From contig CAVXCI010000003.1 in the NCBI GenBank assembly GCA_963760285.1, positions 434,001 through 498,000 of the forward strand: a stretch of 64,000 bases of DNA. The letters are read 5' to 3'. Of this stretch, positions 8,582-17,061 are shown piece by piece (positions within the stretch are counted from its first letter, which is position 1; each line of letters begins with the position of its first letter). Under the pieces are notes generated by a model that worked only from the letters and a program-made list of their open reading frames with translations, ran no database searches and was not told the origin of the DNA. The DNA comes from PALSA-278 sp963760285 (GTDB taxonomy: Bacteria; Acidobacteriota; Terriglobia; Acidiferrales; UBA7541). The translations under genes and the position numbers were made by a program.

Positions 8582-10585
8582 ATGAAAATCACGCATAAGC
8601 TGGCTTATCTGGTAATTCTGGCGGCACTGGCCCTGGCTCCCATAGCCCTGGGGCAGGCCACTGTTAACGAGAGCCTGGAAACGGCATCGGTCTATGTAGA
8701 CGCCGTGAACGGCTCGGACTCCAACCCCGGCACACAGGAGCTGCCGCTGAAAACCATCGGGGCCGGCGTTACCATGGCCGTCAATAACAACCATAAGAAC
8801 ATAGGAAGCAAGATCATCGTCAATCCCGGAACATACCGTGAAAGCGTGAGCATCAATTCAAACCCGAAAGACACCGCCATGCCCATCACTCTTCAGGCGG
8901 CCCAGAATGGCACAGCCATAATGTCCGGCGCGGACGTCTGGACCGGCTGGGAAGCTTCTGCAATCAATGGCAACCTCTATTACAACACTTGGCCCTATCA
9001 TTGGGGTCCGTGCTCGGCGCAGGCACTCGGCAACGGACCGGCGCCTTCTGAAATCATCCTGCGCAGGGAAATGATCTTCGTGGACAGTCAGCCTCTCACG
9101 CAGGTTCTGGCGATCTCCGAGATGGTCTACCCCGGCACATTTTACGTGGACCAGGAAGGCGGAGCGGTTTACGTCTATCCTCCCCAGGGCGTGGACATGA
9201 GCACCGCGACAGTGGAAGTTTCCACTCGCGGCGAGCTTTTCGCCTCCAACAACAAATCCAACTGGGTTCTCCGCGGAATGACTTTTCAATATGCCACCGG
9301 ATGCCATGCAGACCATACCGTGGCCTTCACCGGCAAGGGCAGCAACATCCTGGTGGACAGCTGCTTGTTCACCTGGAACAACTCCGACGGCCTTCGTCTC
9401 GCAAACCCCATGACCTATTACACAGTGCAGAATAGCGCGGCACTCCATAACGGCGGCATGGGCTTTGACGATTATGAAATGAAATATGGCCTGTGGAGCA
9501 GCGACCAAACGTCCTATAACAACTGGCGCGGCGCTCAAGGCGCCTCCTATGACTGGGATGGCGGAGGGGCTTATTTCTTCAACCAGCACCAGGTGCAGCT
9601 TGAAAACTTCGTCGCCTCTTACAACGAGACCAATGGAATCCACTGGGACACGGATCAGCAGAACGTGATCGCCTCGGGACTCTTCGTGGCCAACAATCTA
9701 GGGACTGGCGCCTTCGTCGAGAAAACCGAGGGGCCGATCACCGTGCAGAACAGCAACTTCTGCTACAACGGGAACCCCGGCGAGCAAACCACCGGAGTAC
9801 ATGACGGTTTCCTGATTCGAAACTCCACAAACGTGAGTCTCTTGAGCGATGTCATTTACAGCACGGGAACGGCGCAGCTCGGAATCCTTGGCACTCCGGG
9901 AGGGATCGTGGTCCAGAACTGGGAGACCGGAAAGTCGTATAACCTGGTCACCCAGAATCTCACCCTGAGCCAGGACACGTTTGAAAGCACCGCCCCCGTC
10001 CTGCAGGTCTTCCGCGACGAATCCACACTTGGCGGGGCCGACTGGACGGCTTTCCAGACCACGCTTTCCTCTGATAACAACACGTGGTGGAGCGTGGATA
10101 GCGTAGGCGTCTTCGACTTGCCGACTAAATTCAACCAGAAATTCGCCTACTGGCAATCCGTCACCGGGCAGGATGCGCATTCGGTGTTCGCCGCTCCCCA
10201 GGTAGACCCGGCGGTGGCCTGCGCCACTTCCCCGGACCAGCCGGATTTCTGGGTGGTCACTGACAATGCATCTCCGCTTCTTGGAAAGGGTCAGGTCACC
10301 GTTCACATCTCGATCATATCGCTGGGCTTCGCGGGGAATGTCCAACTGCAAGCCGTGGCGGGAACAGACCTTCCGGGACTCGCATTTTCCCTTTCGCAGG
10401 GATCCGTGGAGACCTCCGGCACGGTGACGTTGACCATCACGGGCCAGAGCAACGCGTCGGCCGGTGTTTACGCCATCACCGTGCTCGCCAACAGCGGGGA
10501 CATCACCCACTCCGTCACCCTGGGCCTCAGCGTTCCGGGCACGGCGGTTCTGCCACCGACGAATCTATCCGCAACGTTGCAATAA
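8582..10585 (+). CDS. Secreted right-handed parallel beta-helix protein
   Basis: 667 residues. ATG 8582 with GAGGAG 5 bases upstream; signal peptide 1-24 (ending PIALGQA). The region from about residue 35 opens with 'VYVDAVNGSDSNPGTQELPL' and 'IIVNPGTYRESVSI', the DUF1565/pectate-lyase-like entry to a parallel beta-helix, followed by many short Asn/Gly-rich turns ('LVDSCLFTWNNSDGLRL', 'VQNSNFCYNGNPG'). The final 110 residues look like an immunoglobulin-like domain. Such proteins bind or cleave polysaccharides, but no lyase or hydrolase catalytic set is evident, so activity is open. It faces the FG-GAP gene at 10664. Confidence 0.8.
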   Translation: MKITHKLAYLVILAALALAPIALGQATVNESLETASVYVDAVNGSDSNPGTQELPLKTIGAGVTMAVNNNHKNIGSKIIVNPGTYRESVSINSNPKDTAMPITLQAAQNGTAIMSGADVWTGWEASAINGNLYYNTWPYHWGPCSAQALGNGPAPSEIILRREMIFVDSQPLTQVLAISEMVYPGTFYVDQEGGAVYVYPPQGVDMSTATVEVSTRGELFASNNKSNWVLRGMTFQYATGCHADHTVAFTGKGSNILVDSCLFTWNNSDGLRLANPMTYYTVQNSAALHNGGMGFDDYEMKYGLWSSDQTSYNNWRGAQGASYDWDGGGAYFFNQHQVQLENFVASYNETNGIHWDTDQQNVIASGLFVANNLGTGAFVEKTEGPITVQNSNFCYNGNPGEQTTGVHDGFLIRNSTNVSLLSDVIYSTGTAQLGILGTPGGIVVQNWETGKSYNLVTQNLTLSQDTFESTAPVLQVFRDESTLGGADWTAFQTTLSSDNNTWWSVDSVGVFDLPTKFNQKFAYWQSVTGQDAHSVFAAPQVDPAVACATSPDQPDFWVVTDNASPLLGKGQVTVHISIISLGFAGNVQLQAVAGTDLPGLAFSLSQGSVETSGTVTLTITGQSNASAGVYAITVLANSGDITHSVTLGLSVPGTAVLPPTNLSATLQ

Positions 10586-10663
10586 GCACGCCGCGGACGC
10601 CGGAAAAGCAAAGCGAATGCACGGGGTTAAACCCGCGCATCCGCCTTGGTGTTTGGAACCAGT

Positions 10664-12763
10664 TTAGTTGTAGGCGCTGCCGGTGAGCGCGATGGCCCTG
10701 CGCGGCGTGGAGCCGTTCGAGAGCACCACCACCGTCGCGAACAAATTCCCGGCCATCTGGGGCGTTTCCTCCACGGTGATCGTACACTGCTGCCCCGGTC
10801 CAAGGCCTGACGGACTCACGGGACAATTGTTAGTCTGGGAAAAATCCGCCGGATCAGCGCCTTGCATGGTAATACTGCTGAAAACCAGCAACAGGCCGCT
10901 CTCGTTGGTGATCACCGCGGTCTGTGGAGCGCTGTCCTGGCCGACCTGAGTGCGAGGAAAGGTCATCGCATCGGGAACCATGGAGAAACTAAGACGTCCG
11001 CTTCCGGCAAACGCAGCCACCTGAATGCCCACTGGATCCACCACGGCCAGGTTTGCATAGAAGTTTTCCGCCGCCAGGGGGGCAAAGACCACCGTCGCTG
11101 TGCAGCTGGCGCCAGACCCCAGGCTTGAAGGGCAATTATTTGATTCCGTGAACTGCGCGGGATTGGCTCCCGCTAAAACAACTTTACTGAGCGCCAACGC
11201 CGAACCCGTCGTGTTGGTGATGGTAACCGTCTGAGGAGCACTCTTGAATCCACCCTGGATCGGCCCAAAATTTATCCCGTTAGGTGAAAGCGAGGGTTGC
11301 GCGAGGCCGGACTGCATCAGGATCGAAGCCGTGTGGGCCTTCTCATTCAAGACAACCATGTCCAGATTGCCGTCCTTATTGAAGTCTGCAATGGCCAGCG
11401 CATCCGGGTTCAAACCCACGGTGAAATACGTGGGCGCCGTCTGGAACGTGCCATCTCCATTTCCCCATGACGATGAAATCAGGCTGCACGAATAGTTGGT
11501 CACGGTCATGTCCACCTGGCCATTGTTTTGCAGATCCGCCAGACCAACTGCGTAGGCCGGGTATGGACAGGCTGGGTATTTTGTGTAGGTCGGGAAGGTC
11601 CCGGTCCCGGAATTCAAGAGCACTGAAAAAGCATGGACGGCATTCGAAACCAGAATGTCCGGGTGCCCATCGCCGTTCACGTCCGCGACCCCCGCGGCAT
11701 TGGGGCTGGGCCAGGTAGAATAAGCCGTCTGCGTCTGAAAAGTACCGTTGCCGTTGCCGAACAGGACGGATATGGTGTAATCCGTGTTGTTCACCGAAAC
11801 CAGATCCAGGAATCCGTCGCCATTGAAATCGGCGGTCTTTACGTCAACCGGACCCATCCCCACGGGATAATCGGTCTTCGGCGACAGCGTTCCGTCGCCA
11901 TTGCCCAGAAGCACGGAAACCGTATTATCCGAAAAGTTGGCGGTAGCCACGTCCAGCTTGCCGTCCCGGTTGAAATCGCCAAGTTCCAGAGACTGTGGAT
12001 TGCCGCCGGTCACGAATCCCTTGCCGGGTTTGAAGGTTCCGTCCCCATTGCCCAAAAGGATGGTGACGTGGCTGGAGGAACTGCTCACCGCGACGATGTC
12101 CAGAATTCCATCGTTGTTCATGTCGCCCACCACCACGTTAATCGGGTTGGTGGCCACGGGGTAGCTCGTAGGCAGCGAGAATGTCCCATTTCCCTTGCCC
12201 AGGTAGACATTCACGGTGTTGCTGCCGGCCGTGGCGATGGCCAAATCCTGAATTCCATCTCTGTTAAAGTCCCCAACAGCCACGCCAACAGGGTTTGTCC
12301 CCGTGGCGATGTCCGTCCGGAAATAGCCCACGGTGCTGTGCGGGGCGCCCACCGAAAAGAACACCAGGTTGGAAGCAGCTGCATTGGCATTGGTGACGGT
12401 AATCACCGCCGTGGTTGCCGCGGTTAAATCCGCGGATGGGACCGCCGCCTTCACTTGCGATTGACTCACAAAAGTCGTTGCCAGCGGCGTGCCGTTCCAG
12501 TTCACCACGGAAGTTGAAATGAAACCCGAGCCGTTCACGGTAAGCGTCAATCCGTTTGTCCCCGGCGCCGCGGTATCGGGAATCAGCGGGTTGGCGACGA
12601 AGGGCGCCGGATTTTGCGCCTGCGCAACGGCGCAGGCCAGGAATGCCGGCGTAACTGCCAGCATGATGATGCCAAACAGCCGGATGGCCGTATTAAAAAC
12701 CCGCTTCGCGGATTTGCCATTCTCCGACGTATTGCTGGGGATAAAATGATTTACCTGAGTCAT
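10664..12763 (-). CDS. Secreted FG-GAP/VCBS-repeat protein with HYDIN-like domains (paralogue 1)
   Basis: 699 residues. ATG 12763 is preceded by GGAG; the signal segment spans about residues 20-50 and ends CAVAQAQ. Next comes an IPT/TIG-like domain (about 55-140, 'LTLTVNGSGFISTSVVNWNG'). About seven FG-GAP/VCBS repeats follow with the calcium-loop pattern 'VGDFNRDGIQDLAIA', 'VGDMNNDGILDIVAV', 'LGDFNRDGKLDVATA' (about 150-480). The last 200 residues hold two ASPM/HYDIN-type (choice-of-anchor D) domains, 'FGPIQGGFKSAPQTVTITN' and 'FPRTQVGQDSAPQTAVITN'. The architecture suggests a surface-displayed binding protein; no enzymatic role is implied. Very similar to the gene immediately upstream (13094-15529). 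Confidence 0.85.
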   Translation of the reverse strand: MTQVNHFIPSNTSENGKSAKRVFNTAIRLFGIIMLAVTPAFLACAVAQAQNPAPFVANPLIPDTAAPGTNGLTLTVNGSGFISTSVVNWNGTPLATTFVSQSQVKAAVPSADLTAATTAVITVTNANAAASNLVFFSVGAPHSTVGYFRTDIATGTNPVGVAVGDFNRDGIQDLAIATAGSNTVNVYLGKGNGTFSLPTSYPVATNPINVVVGDMNNDGILDIVAVSSSSSHVTILLGNGDGTFKPGKGFVTGGNPQSLELGDFNRDGKLDVATANFSDNTVSVLLGNGDGTLSPKTDYPVGMGPVDVKTADFNGDGFLDLVSVNNTDYTISVLFGNGNGTFQTQTAYSTWPSPNAAGVADVNGDGHPDILVSNAVHAFSVLLNSGTGTFPTYTKYPACPYPAYAVGLADLQNNGQVDMTVTNYSCSLISSSWGNGDGTFQTAPTYFTVGLNPDALAIADFNKDGNLDMVVLNEKAHTASILMQSGLAQPSLSPNGINFGPIQGGFKSAPQTVTITNTTGSALALSKVVLAGANPAQFTESNNCPSSLGSGASCTATVVFAPLAAENFYANLAVVDPVGIQVAAFAGSGRLSFSMVPDAMTFPRTQVGQDSAPQTAVITNESGLLLVFSSITMQGADPADFSQTNNCPVSPSGLGPGQQCTITVEETPQMAGNLFATVVVLSNGSTPRRAIALTGSAYN

Positions 12764-12978
12764 ACCGGCTCTCCTTTGCGATGGGTTGCCACCCATCTTA
12801 GCACTTCAGAATTATCGTTCTCGCTCCCGGCCCGCGCACGCCCGGCAGGAAATCCGTTCCGGGCGGAATTTGCCGAGTCGTTGTCCTGCTAACACGATCT
12901 GCCCCGCCCAAAACGGCGGCGAGAAATGGCCAAACATCGCGCAGGTAAAACAAAAGATCAAAAAAGTTATGAGGAAAT

Positions 12979-13015
12979 GCCGGGGCCCTGAATCCGGCGA
13001 TTCGAGGGCCCCGGC
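12979..13015 (-). terminator. Strong hairpin downstream of FG-GAP paralogue 2
   Basis: GCCGGGGCCCT (12979-12989) pairs perfectly with AGGGCCCCGGC (13005-13015); an inner GAATC/GATTC stem extends it. It lies about 80 bp past the stop codon of the minus-strand gene. On that strand T-rich sequence including a run of six T follows about 10 bases later. This is probably a transcription terminator or mRNA-stabilising hairpin. Confidence 0.5.
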
Positions 13016-13093
13016 GCAACCGTGTCAAGTCTTAGCCATCCATGGGTGGAGCGGCCCCAGGCCGGTGAGCCGCCTGGAGCCATTCCGCGCCGG

Positions 13094-15529
13094 CTACCGT
13101 TGCCTGCTATCGTTTGACGTACCCGTTCCGGTCAGTTGAATCTGCTGTGGGCTGGTGGGATCCGCGTCCACCACAGAGAAAACCGCGGTAAAAGTTCCCT
13201 CTGTCTGCGGTGTAAACGTGATGCTCACCGTGCAGGAACTTTCGGCCGGAATTTCATTGTTCGCGCAAGTATTCGTCTGCGTGTACGTTCCCGCGGGGTT
13301 TTGCCCCTGGAACGTGGCGCCCGTGATTTTCAGTGGCAGTGATCCGCCATTATTGAAGGTAGCCACCATGGTGCTGCTCTGCCCCACCACCACGTTTAAA
13401 AAATTCATGCTGGTGGGCGAGTAGGTGATTTCATACGCCACTCCCGCGAGGGCAATGGCTCTCTTCGGAGTGGAGGCATCGGTAAGCACAATTACGGTCC
13501 CGAATATCTTTCCGTAAGTATTCGGACATTCCTCTACAGTAATCGTACAGCTCGCACCTCCTGCCAGGGTCTGCGGATTTATGGGACAGGTATTTGTCTG
13601 GGAGAAATCCGTCGGGTTATACCCCTGCATCGTTATGCTGTCGATGGTCAGCGGAATGCCGCTGATGTTGGTTAGAATCGCATTTTTGCCCGTGCTGCAC
13701 TGTCCCGCCAGCGTAGCTTTGAAGAGCATGCTGTCCGGAATCATCGAGAAGCTCAGACGCCCGCTGCCACTCAATTCCATGGCCTGAACGCCCACATTGT
13801 CGTTGATGGCCAGGAGGGCGTTTTCCGCGCCCGCCGCCTGTGGCGTAAAGGCCACGGCTACGGTGCACTTGGCGTTTACCGCAAGGCTTGCCGGGCAGTT
13901 GTTGGATTCGATGCTGAAATCGCCGGGTTGGCCGCCGGCGAGGGCGATGCTGTTGATGGTCAACGCCGCGCCGGTGGTATTGGTAATGGTGACATCCTTA
14001 TTCGCGCTCTTTCCGCCGCCCTGCACCGCTCCGAAAGCAAGCGCATCGGGAGTAACGCCGGGCTGAGCCAGCCCGGACTGCGTGAGCACCGTCGCCATGT
14101 TGGCAAACTCATCCAGCACGACGATGTCCAGATTCCCGTCCTTATTCAAATCAGCAATCGCCAAACCATCCGGATTGGAGTTAACGGGATAATATGCCGG
14201 ACCCTTCAAGAACGTGCCGTCACCCTTGCCCCATGATGCCGTAATTTGGCCGCAGGCAAAATTGGGGACAATCATGTCCAGAATCCCGTTGTTTTTTAGG
14301 TCCGCCAGGCCCACCGCATAGGAGGGGTAAATGCAGGAAGCATAAGCAGCCCGCACGGGAAAGGTTCCTGTTCCGGAATTCAACAGGACCGAAACCGTGT
14401 GATTGGCGTCGGAAGTCAGGATGTCAGGGAAACCGTCGCCATTTACGTCTGCTACTCCGATTCCATTCGGTCCCGCGCCCGTCATATACGTTTGCTCCGG
14501 CTGAAATGTACCGTCGCCATTGCCGAACAAGACCGAAATCGTGGAGTCAGCATTGTTGGCCACAACCAGATCCAGGATTCCATCCCCATTGAAATCCGCC
14601 GTCTTCACATCCAAAGGATTCGCTCCCACCGTATAGTTGACCGGGGGTTGCAGTGTGCCATCGCCGTTCCCGAGCAGGACAGAAACGCTGTTATCGCCTG
14701 AGTTCGGCGTGGCCACATCCAGCTTTCCGTCGCCGTTAAAATCGCCTACCACCAGCGATTGCGGACTTCCGCCAGTCGAAAACGCCTTGCCTGTCGGGAA
14801 GGTTCCATCACCCTTGCCCAGCAGAATGGTCACTTTGCTGGCTCCGCTGCTGGAGGTGATGATGTCCAGAATGCCGTCGTTGTTCATGTCGCCCAATACC
14901 ACGTTGATTGGGTTCGTAGCCACCTTATAGTTTGTCGGCGATCCGAATGTCCCGCCGCCGGCGCCCAAATAGACGGATACGGTGCTGTCCTTAAAATTCG
15001 CGATGACCATGTCCGGAATCCCATCGCCATTCAAATCTCCAATCGCCACGCCCACCGGGTTGTTTCCAGTGGCCATATCCGCGCGGAAGTAGCCAACCGT
15101 GCTGTGCGAATTGCCCACGGCAAAAGAAACAAGGTTGGAGCTCGATGCTCCCGTATTCGTGACGGTGATAATCCCCGTGGTCGCCGTCGCCAAATCAGAC
15201 GCCGGAATCACCGCGGTCAGTTGCGTCCCCTTCACATAGGTGGTCGCCAGCGCCGTACCGTTCCAGTTGGCCACGGAAGCGGCTGTGAAGCCCACTCCGT
15301 TGATCGTTACCGTCAGATCATTCGACCCCGGAACGGCTGTATCCGGCACCAGGGGGTTGGCAACGAAGGGCGCCGGCGTCTGCGCATAAGCGCCCGCGCA
15401 GAGAAAGAGGGCCGCCACCAGAGCCAGGACAAACACGCTTGAATTTCGAATTCCTGCCGTTCCAGGCCCCACAGGAGGCTTTCTCACGGCTGAACTCCCA
15501 AAGGGAGCTATACGACTTAACAGCATCAT
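13094..15529 (-). CDS. Secreted FG-GAP/VCBS-repeat protein with HYDIN-like domains (paralogue 2)
   Basis: 811 residues. Start ATG 15529 (an ATGATG) with AAGGAG 8 bases upstream; the frame is open further upstream without a good start. A long signal region ends at CAGAYAQ. Domain order matches paralogue 1: IPT/TIG-like domain ('LTVTINGVGFTAASVANWNG'), about seven FG-GAP repeats ('IGDLNGDGIPDMVIAN', 'VGDFNGDGKLDVATP', 'TADFNGDGILDLVVAN'), then ASPM/HYDIN domains. It carries a third HYDIN-like domain at the C-terminus ('YSPTSMNFLNVVVGQSSTMV') that the neighbour lacks. Tandem duplication with later loss or gain of the terminal domain is the simplest history. Confidence 0.85.
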   Translation of the reverse strand: MMLLSRIAPFGSSAVRKPPVGPGTAGIRNSSVFVLALVAALFLCAGAYAQTPAPFVANPLVPDTAVPGSNDLTVTINGVGFTAASVANWNGTALATTYVKGTQLTAVIPASDLATATTGIITVTNTGASSSNLVSFAVGNSHSTVGYFRADMATGNNPVGVAIGDLNGDGIPDMVIANFKDSTVSVYLGAGGGTFGSPTNYKVATNPINVVLGDMNNDGILDIITSSSGASKVTILLGKGDGTFPTGKAFSTGGSPQSLVVGDFNGDGKLDVATPNSGDNSVSVLLGNGDGTLQPPVNYTVGANPLDVKTADFNGDGILDLVVANNADSTISVLFGNGDGTFQPEQTYMTGAGPNGIGVADVNGDGFPDILTSDANHTVSVLLNSGTGTFPVRAAYASCIYPSYAVGLADLKNNGILDMIVPNFACGQITASWGKGDGTFLKGPAYYPVNSNPDGLAIADLNKDGNLDIVVLDEFANMATVLTQSGLAQPGVTPDALAFGAVQGGGKSANKDVTITNTTGAALTINSIALAGGQPGDFSIESNNCPASLAVNAKCTVAVAFTPQAAGAENALLAINDNVGVQAMELSGSGRLSFSMIPDSMLFKATLAGQCSTGKNAILTNISGIPLTIDSITMQGYNPTDFSQTNTCPINPQTLAGGASCTITVEECPNTYGKIFGTVIVLTDASTPKRAIALAGVAYEITYSPTSMNFLNVVVGQSSTMVATFNNGGSLPLKITGATFQGQNPAGTYTQTNTCANNEIPAESSCTVSITFTPQTEGTFTAVFSVVDADPTSPQQIQLTGTGTSNDSRQR

Positions 15530-15917
15530 TCCATTTCTCCTTGGGGATAAGCTATCCCGCATTCCCTGCCATTCAGAACCATCGATCCTGCCCGCGCCAA
15601 CAAAAATCCGGCGCCGTTTGCCTAAAAACCCACTCCATTTTCCGCCGCGCGGCCGTTTCCACTGGAGCATATGCCAAAGGCCGCCGAACGCGCATTCCAG
15701 CCGTCAAACTCGGGGTCACCTCCCCCATCTCGGGGAGTCCTTCCGGAAAGTGACATACACTGTGGAGTCGGAACTACGCCGCCAATAGCCTCACGTTCTG
15801 TGCAACAGGAAGCGAAACGAGGGGCAAGGCGCACAGTCCAACTGCTTTAGTCTACCACGGAAGCCTAACTGCCTGGAGCAAAATGCTTCCCGTCCGCTTC
15901 GCACCAAACCTCCCCGG
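15530..15917. other. Intergenic region, nothing recognised
   Basis: About 390 bp between the sulfotransferase gene and FG-GAP paralogue 2, both on the minus strand. It must contain the promoter of the latter, but I see no clear element and no gene. Confidence 0.4.
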
Positions 15918-16937
15918 CTAGTCCCCCGGCGTTTTTTGCTCCAGCCGGGCCCGCCGCAGTTTCCGATCCCTGTAGTTTTGTAACAAACCAATCGGCGCGA
16001 AGCTATAGAGGATGAGTACCATCTCGTCAAACCCTCGTAAGAGGCCGTATAGTACTCGGTCAGAACACCGCTCCACGATTCCGGGCATGCCGGCGTCCCG
16101 CGTGGAGTTGGACGAATACCGCGGCCATGCGCCTCCCGTCTGCTTCTTCCAGAGATTTACATAGCGTCTGGTTTTGGCTTCCAACTCCGCAGGCAGCGTT
16201 TCGGGACGCTTTTCACCGGCCACAATGGATTCGCTCATCACCAGCGCATGGTGTTTGCCGTCAGGAACGGCGGAACGGTCCGCATCGGCCAGGGCCGTCA
16301 TTTTGGGATCGAACGGGATGCGCAGAAAATCGCATATACCGCGCATCACCGGAACGGGATCTTTCGTCAGTTCCTCGTAGTCAATTTCATGTACGGGAAC
16401 GCCCCGGCGGACCAATTCGTCCACTTGCCGCTTCATTTCCCTGTATCCCAGCAGGGCCCGCAATCGCATGCCCCGCTTCCGGAACCACAACGACCGCTCC
16501 GCGGCCCGGCACATGCTGTCCAGAATCCCGGCAGGACTTCGCCAGATCACCAGAAAACGCGCATCCGGGAACTGCTTCGCCAATCGCAGAAGTTGGGCGT
16601 AATATGTGGGCGACTTATCGCCCCAAATGGACGCGCCTTTCCGCCGCGCATACGCCTGATAAATCGCGCGCGTTGCCGCCTTCTGGTCGTGAAGCCCACT
16701 GGGAAAGCCCGCGGCGTCGAGCTGGTGGCGGTGCAGCGCTCCGTTCCAAAATTCCCACCGGCGCGGCCAGCCCTTGCGACCCTGGGGCACGCGGAAGAAC
16801 GGCCCCAGCAGCGGCAGGTCCCCCTCGTAGAGCAAGCCGATCTGAGGATGCTGGTTCAGCAGGGCGTAGAGCAGCGATGTTCCGGACCGCCAAATCCCCA
16901 CGGCAAACAACGGCCCGCCAGCAGGCTCACCCGGCAT
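15918..16937 (-). CDS. PAPS-dependent sulfotransferase
   Basis: 339 residues. The N-terminus holds the 5'-phosphosulfate-binding loop 'GIWRSGTSLLYALLNQHP' (RSGTS, residues 17-21), and 'FLVIWRSPAGILDSM' (about 127-141) is the 3'-phosphate-binding strand and helix with its Arg and Ser, as in the Sulfotransfer_1/3 families. The enzyme would move sulfate from PAPS to a hydroxyl or amine on a sugar, lipid or peptide; the acceptor cannot be read. It is the last gene of the long minus-strand block, 124 bp after the carbamoyltransferase. PAPS supply (36873-38651) and PAP removal (36055-36876) are encoded in the same block, which supports a real sulfation step. Confidence 0.85.
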   Translation of the reverse strand: MPGEPAGGPLFAVGIWRSGTSLLYALLNQHPQIGLLYEGDLPLLGPFFRVPQGRKGWPRRWEFWNGALHRHQLDAAGFPSGLHDQKAATRAIYQAYARRKGASIWGDKSPTYYAQLLRLAKQFPDARFLVIWRSPAGILDSMCRAAERSLWFRKRGMRLRALLGYREMKRQVDELVRRGVPVHEIDYEELTKDPVPVMRGICDFLRIPFDPKMTALADADRSAVPDGKHHALVMSESIVAGEKRPETLPAELEAKTRRYVNLWKKQTGGAWPRYSSNSTRDAGMPGIVERCSDRVLYGLLRGFDEMVLILYSFAPIGLLQNYRDRKLRRARLEQKTPGD

Positions 16938-17061
16938 TAGATTGCAGCCCTCCCGGCGCTCCTGCGAAGTGGGGATACCCCGGGGGAACGTTTGGTATCG
17001 GAGCCGGCCTGATTCGTGTATTTCAAGTGGCGCAGCAGAAGAGCATGGTCTGGGATGAGAA

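Noticed and set aside
10586..10663. Motif cggggttaaacccgcg between convergent genes as a terminator
   Set aside because: The stem would close on a one-base loop and has no T run.
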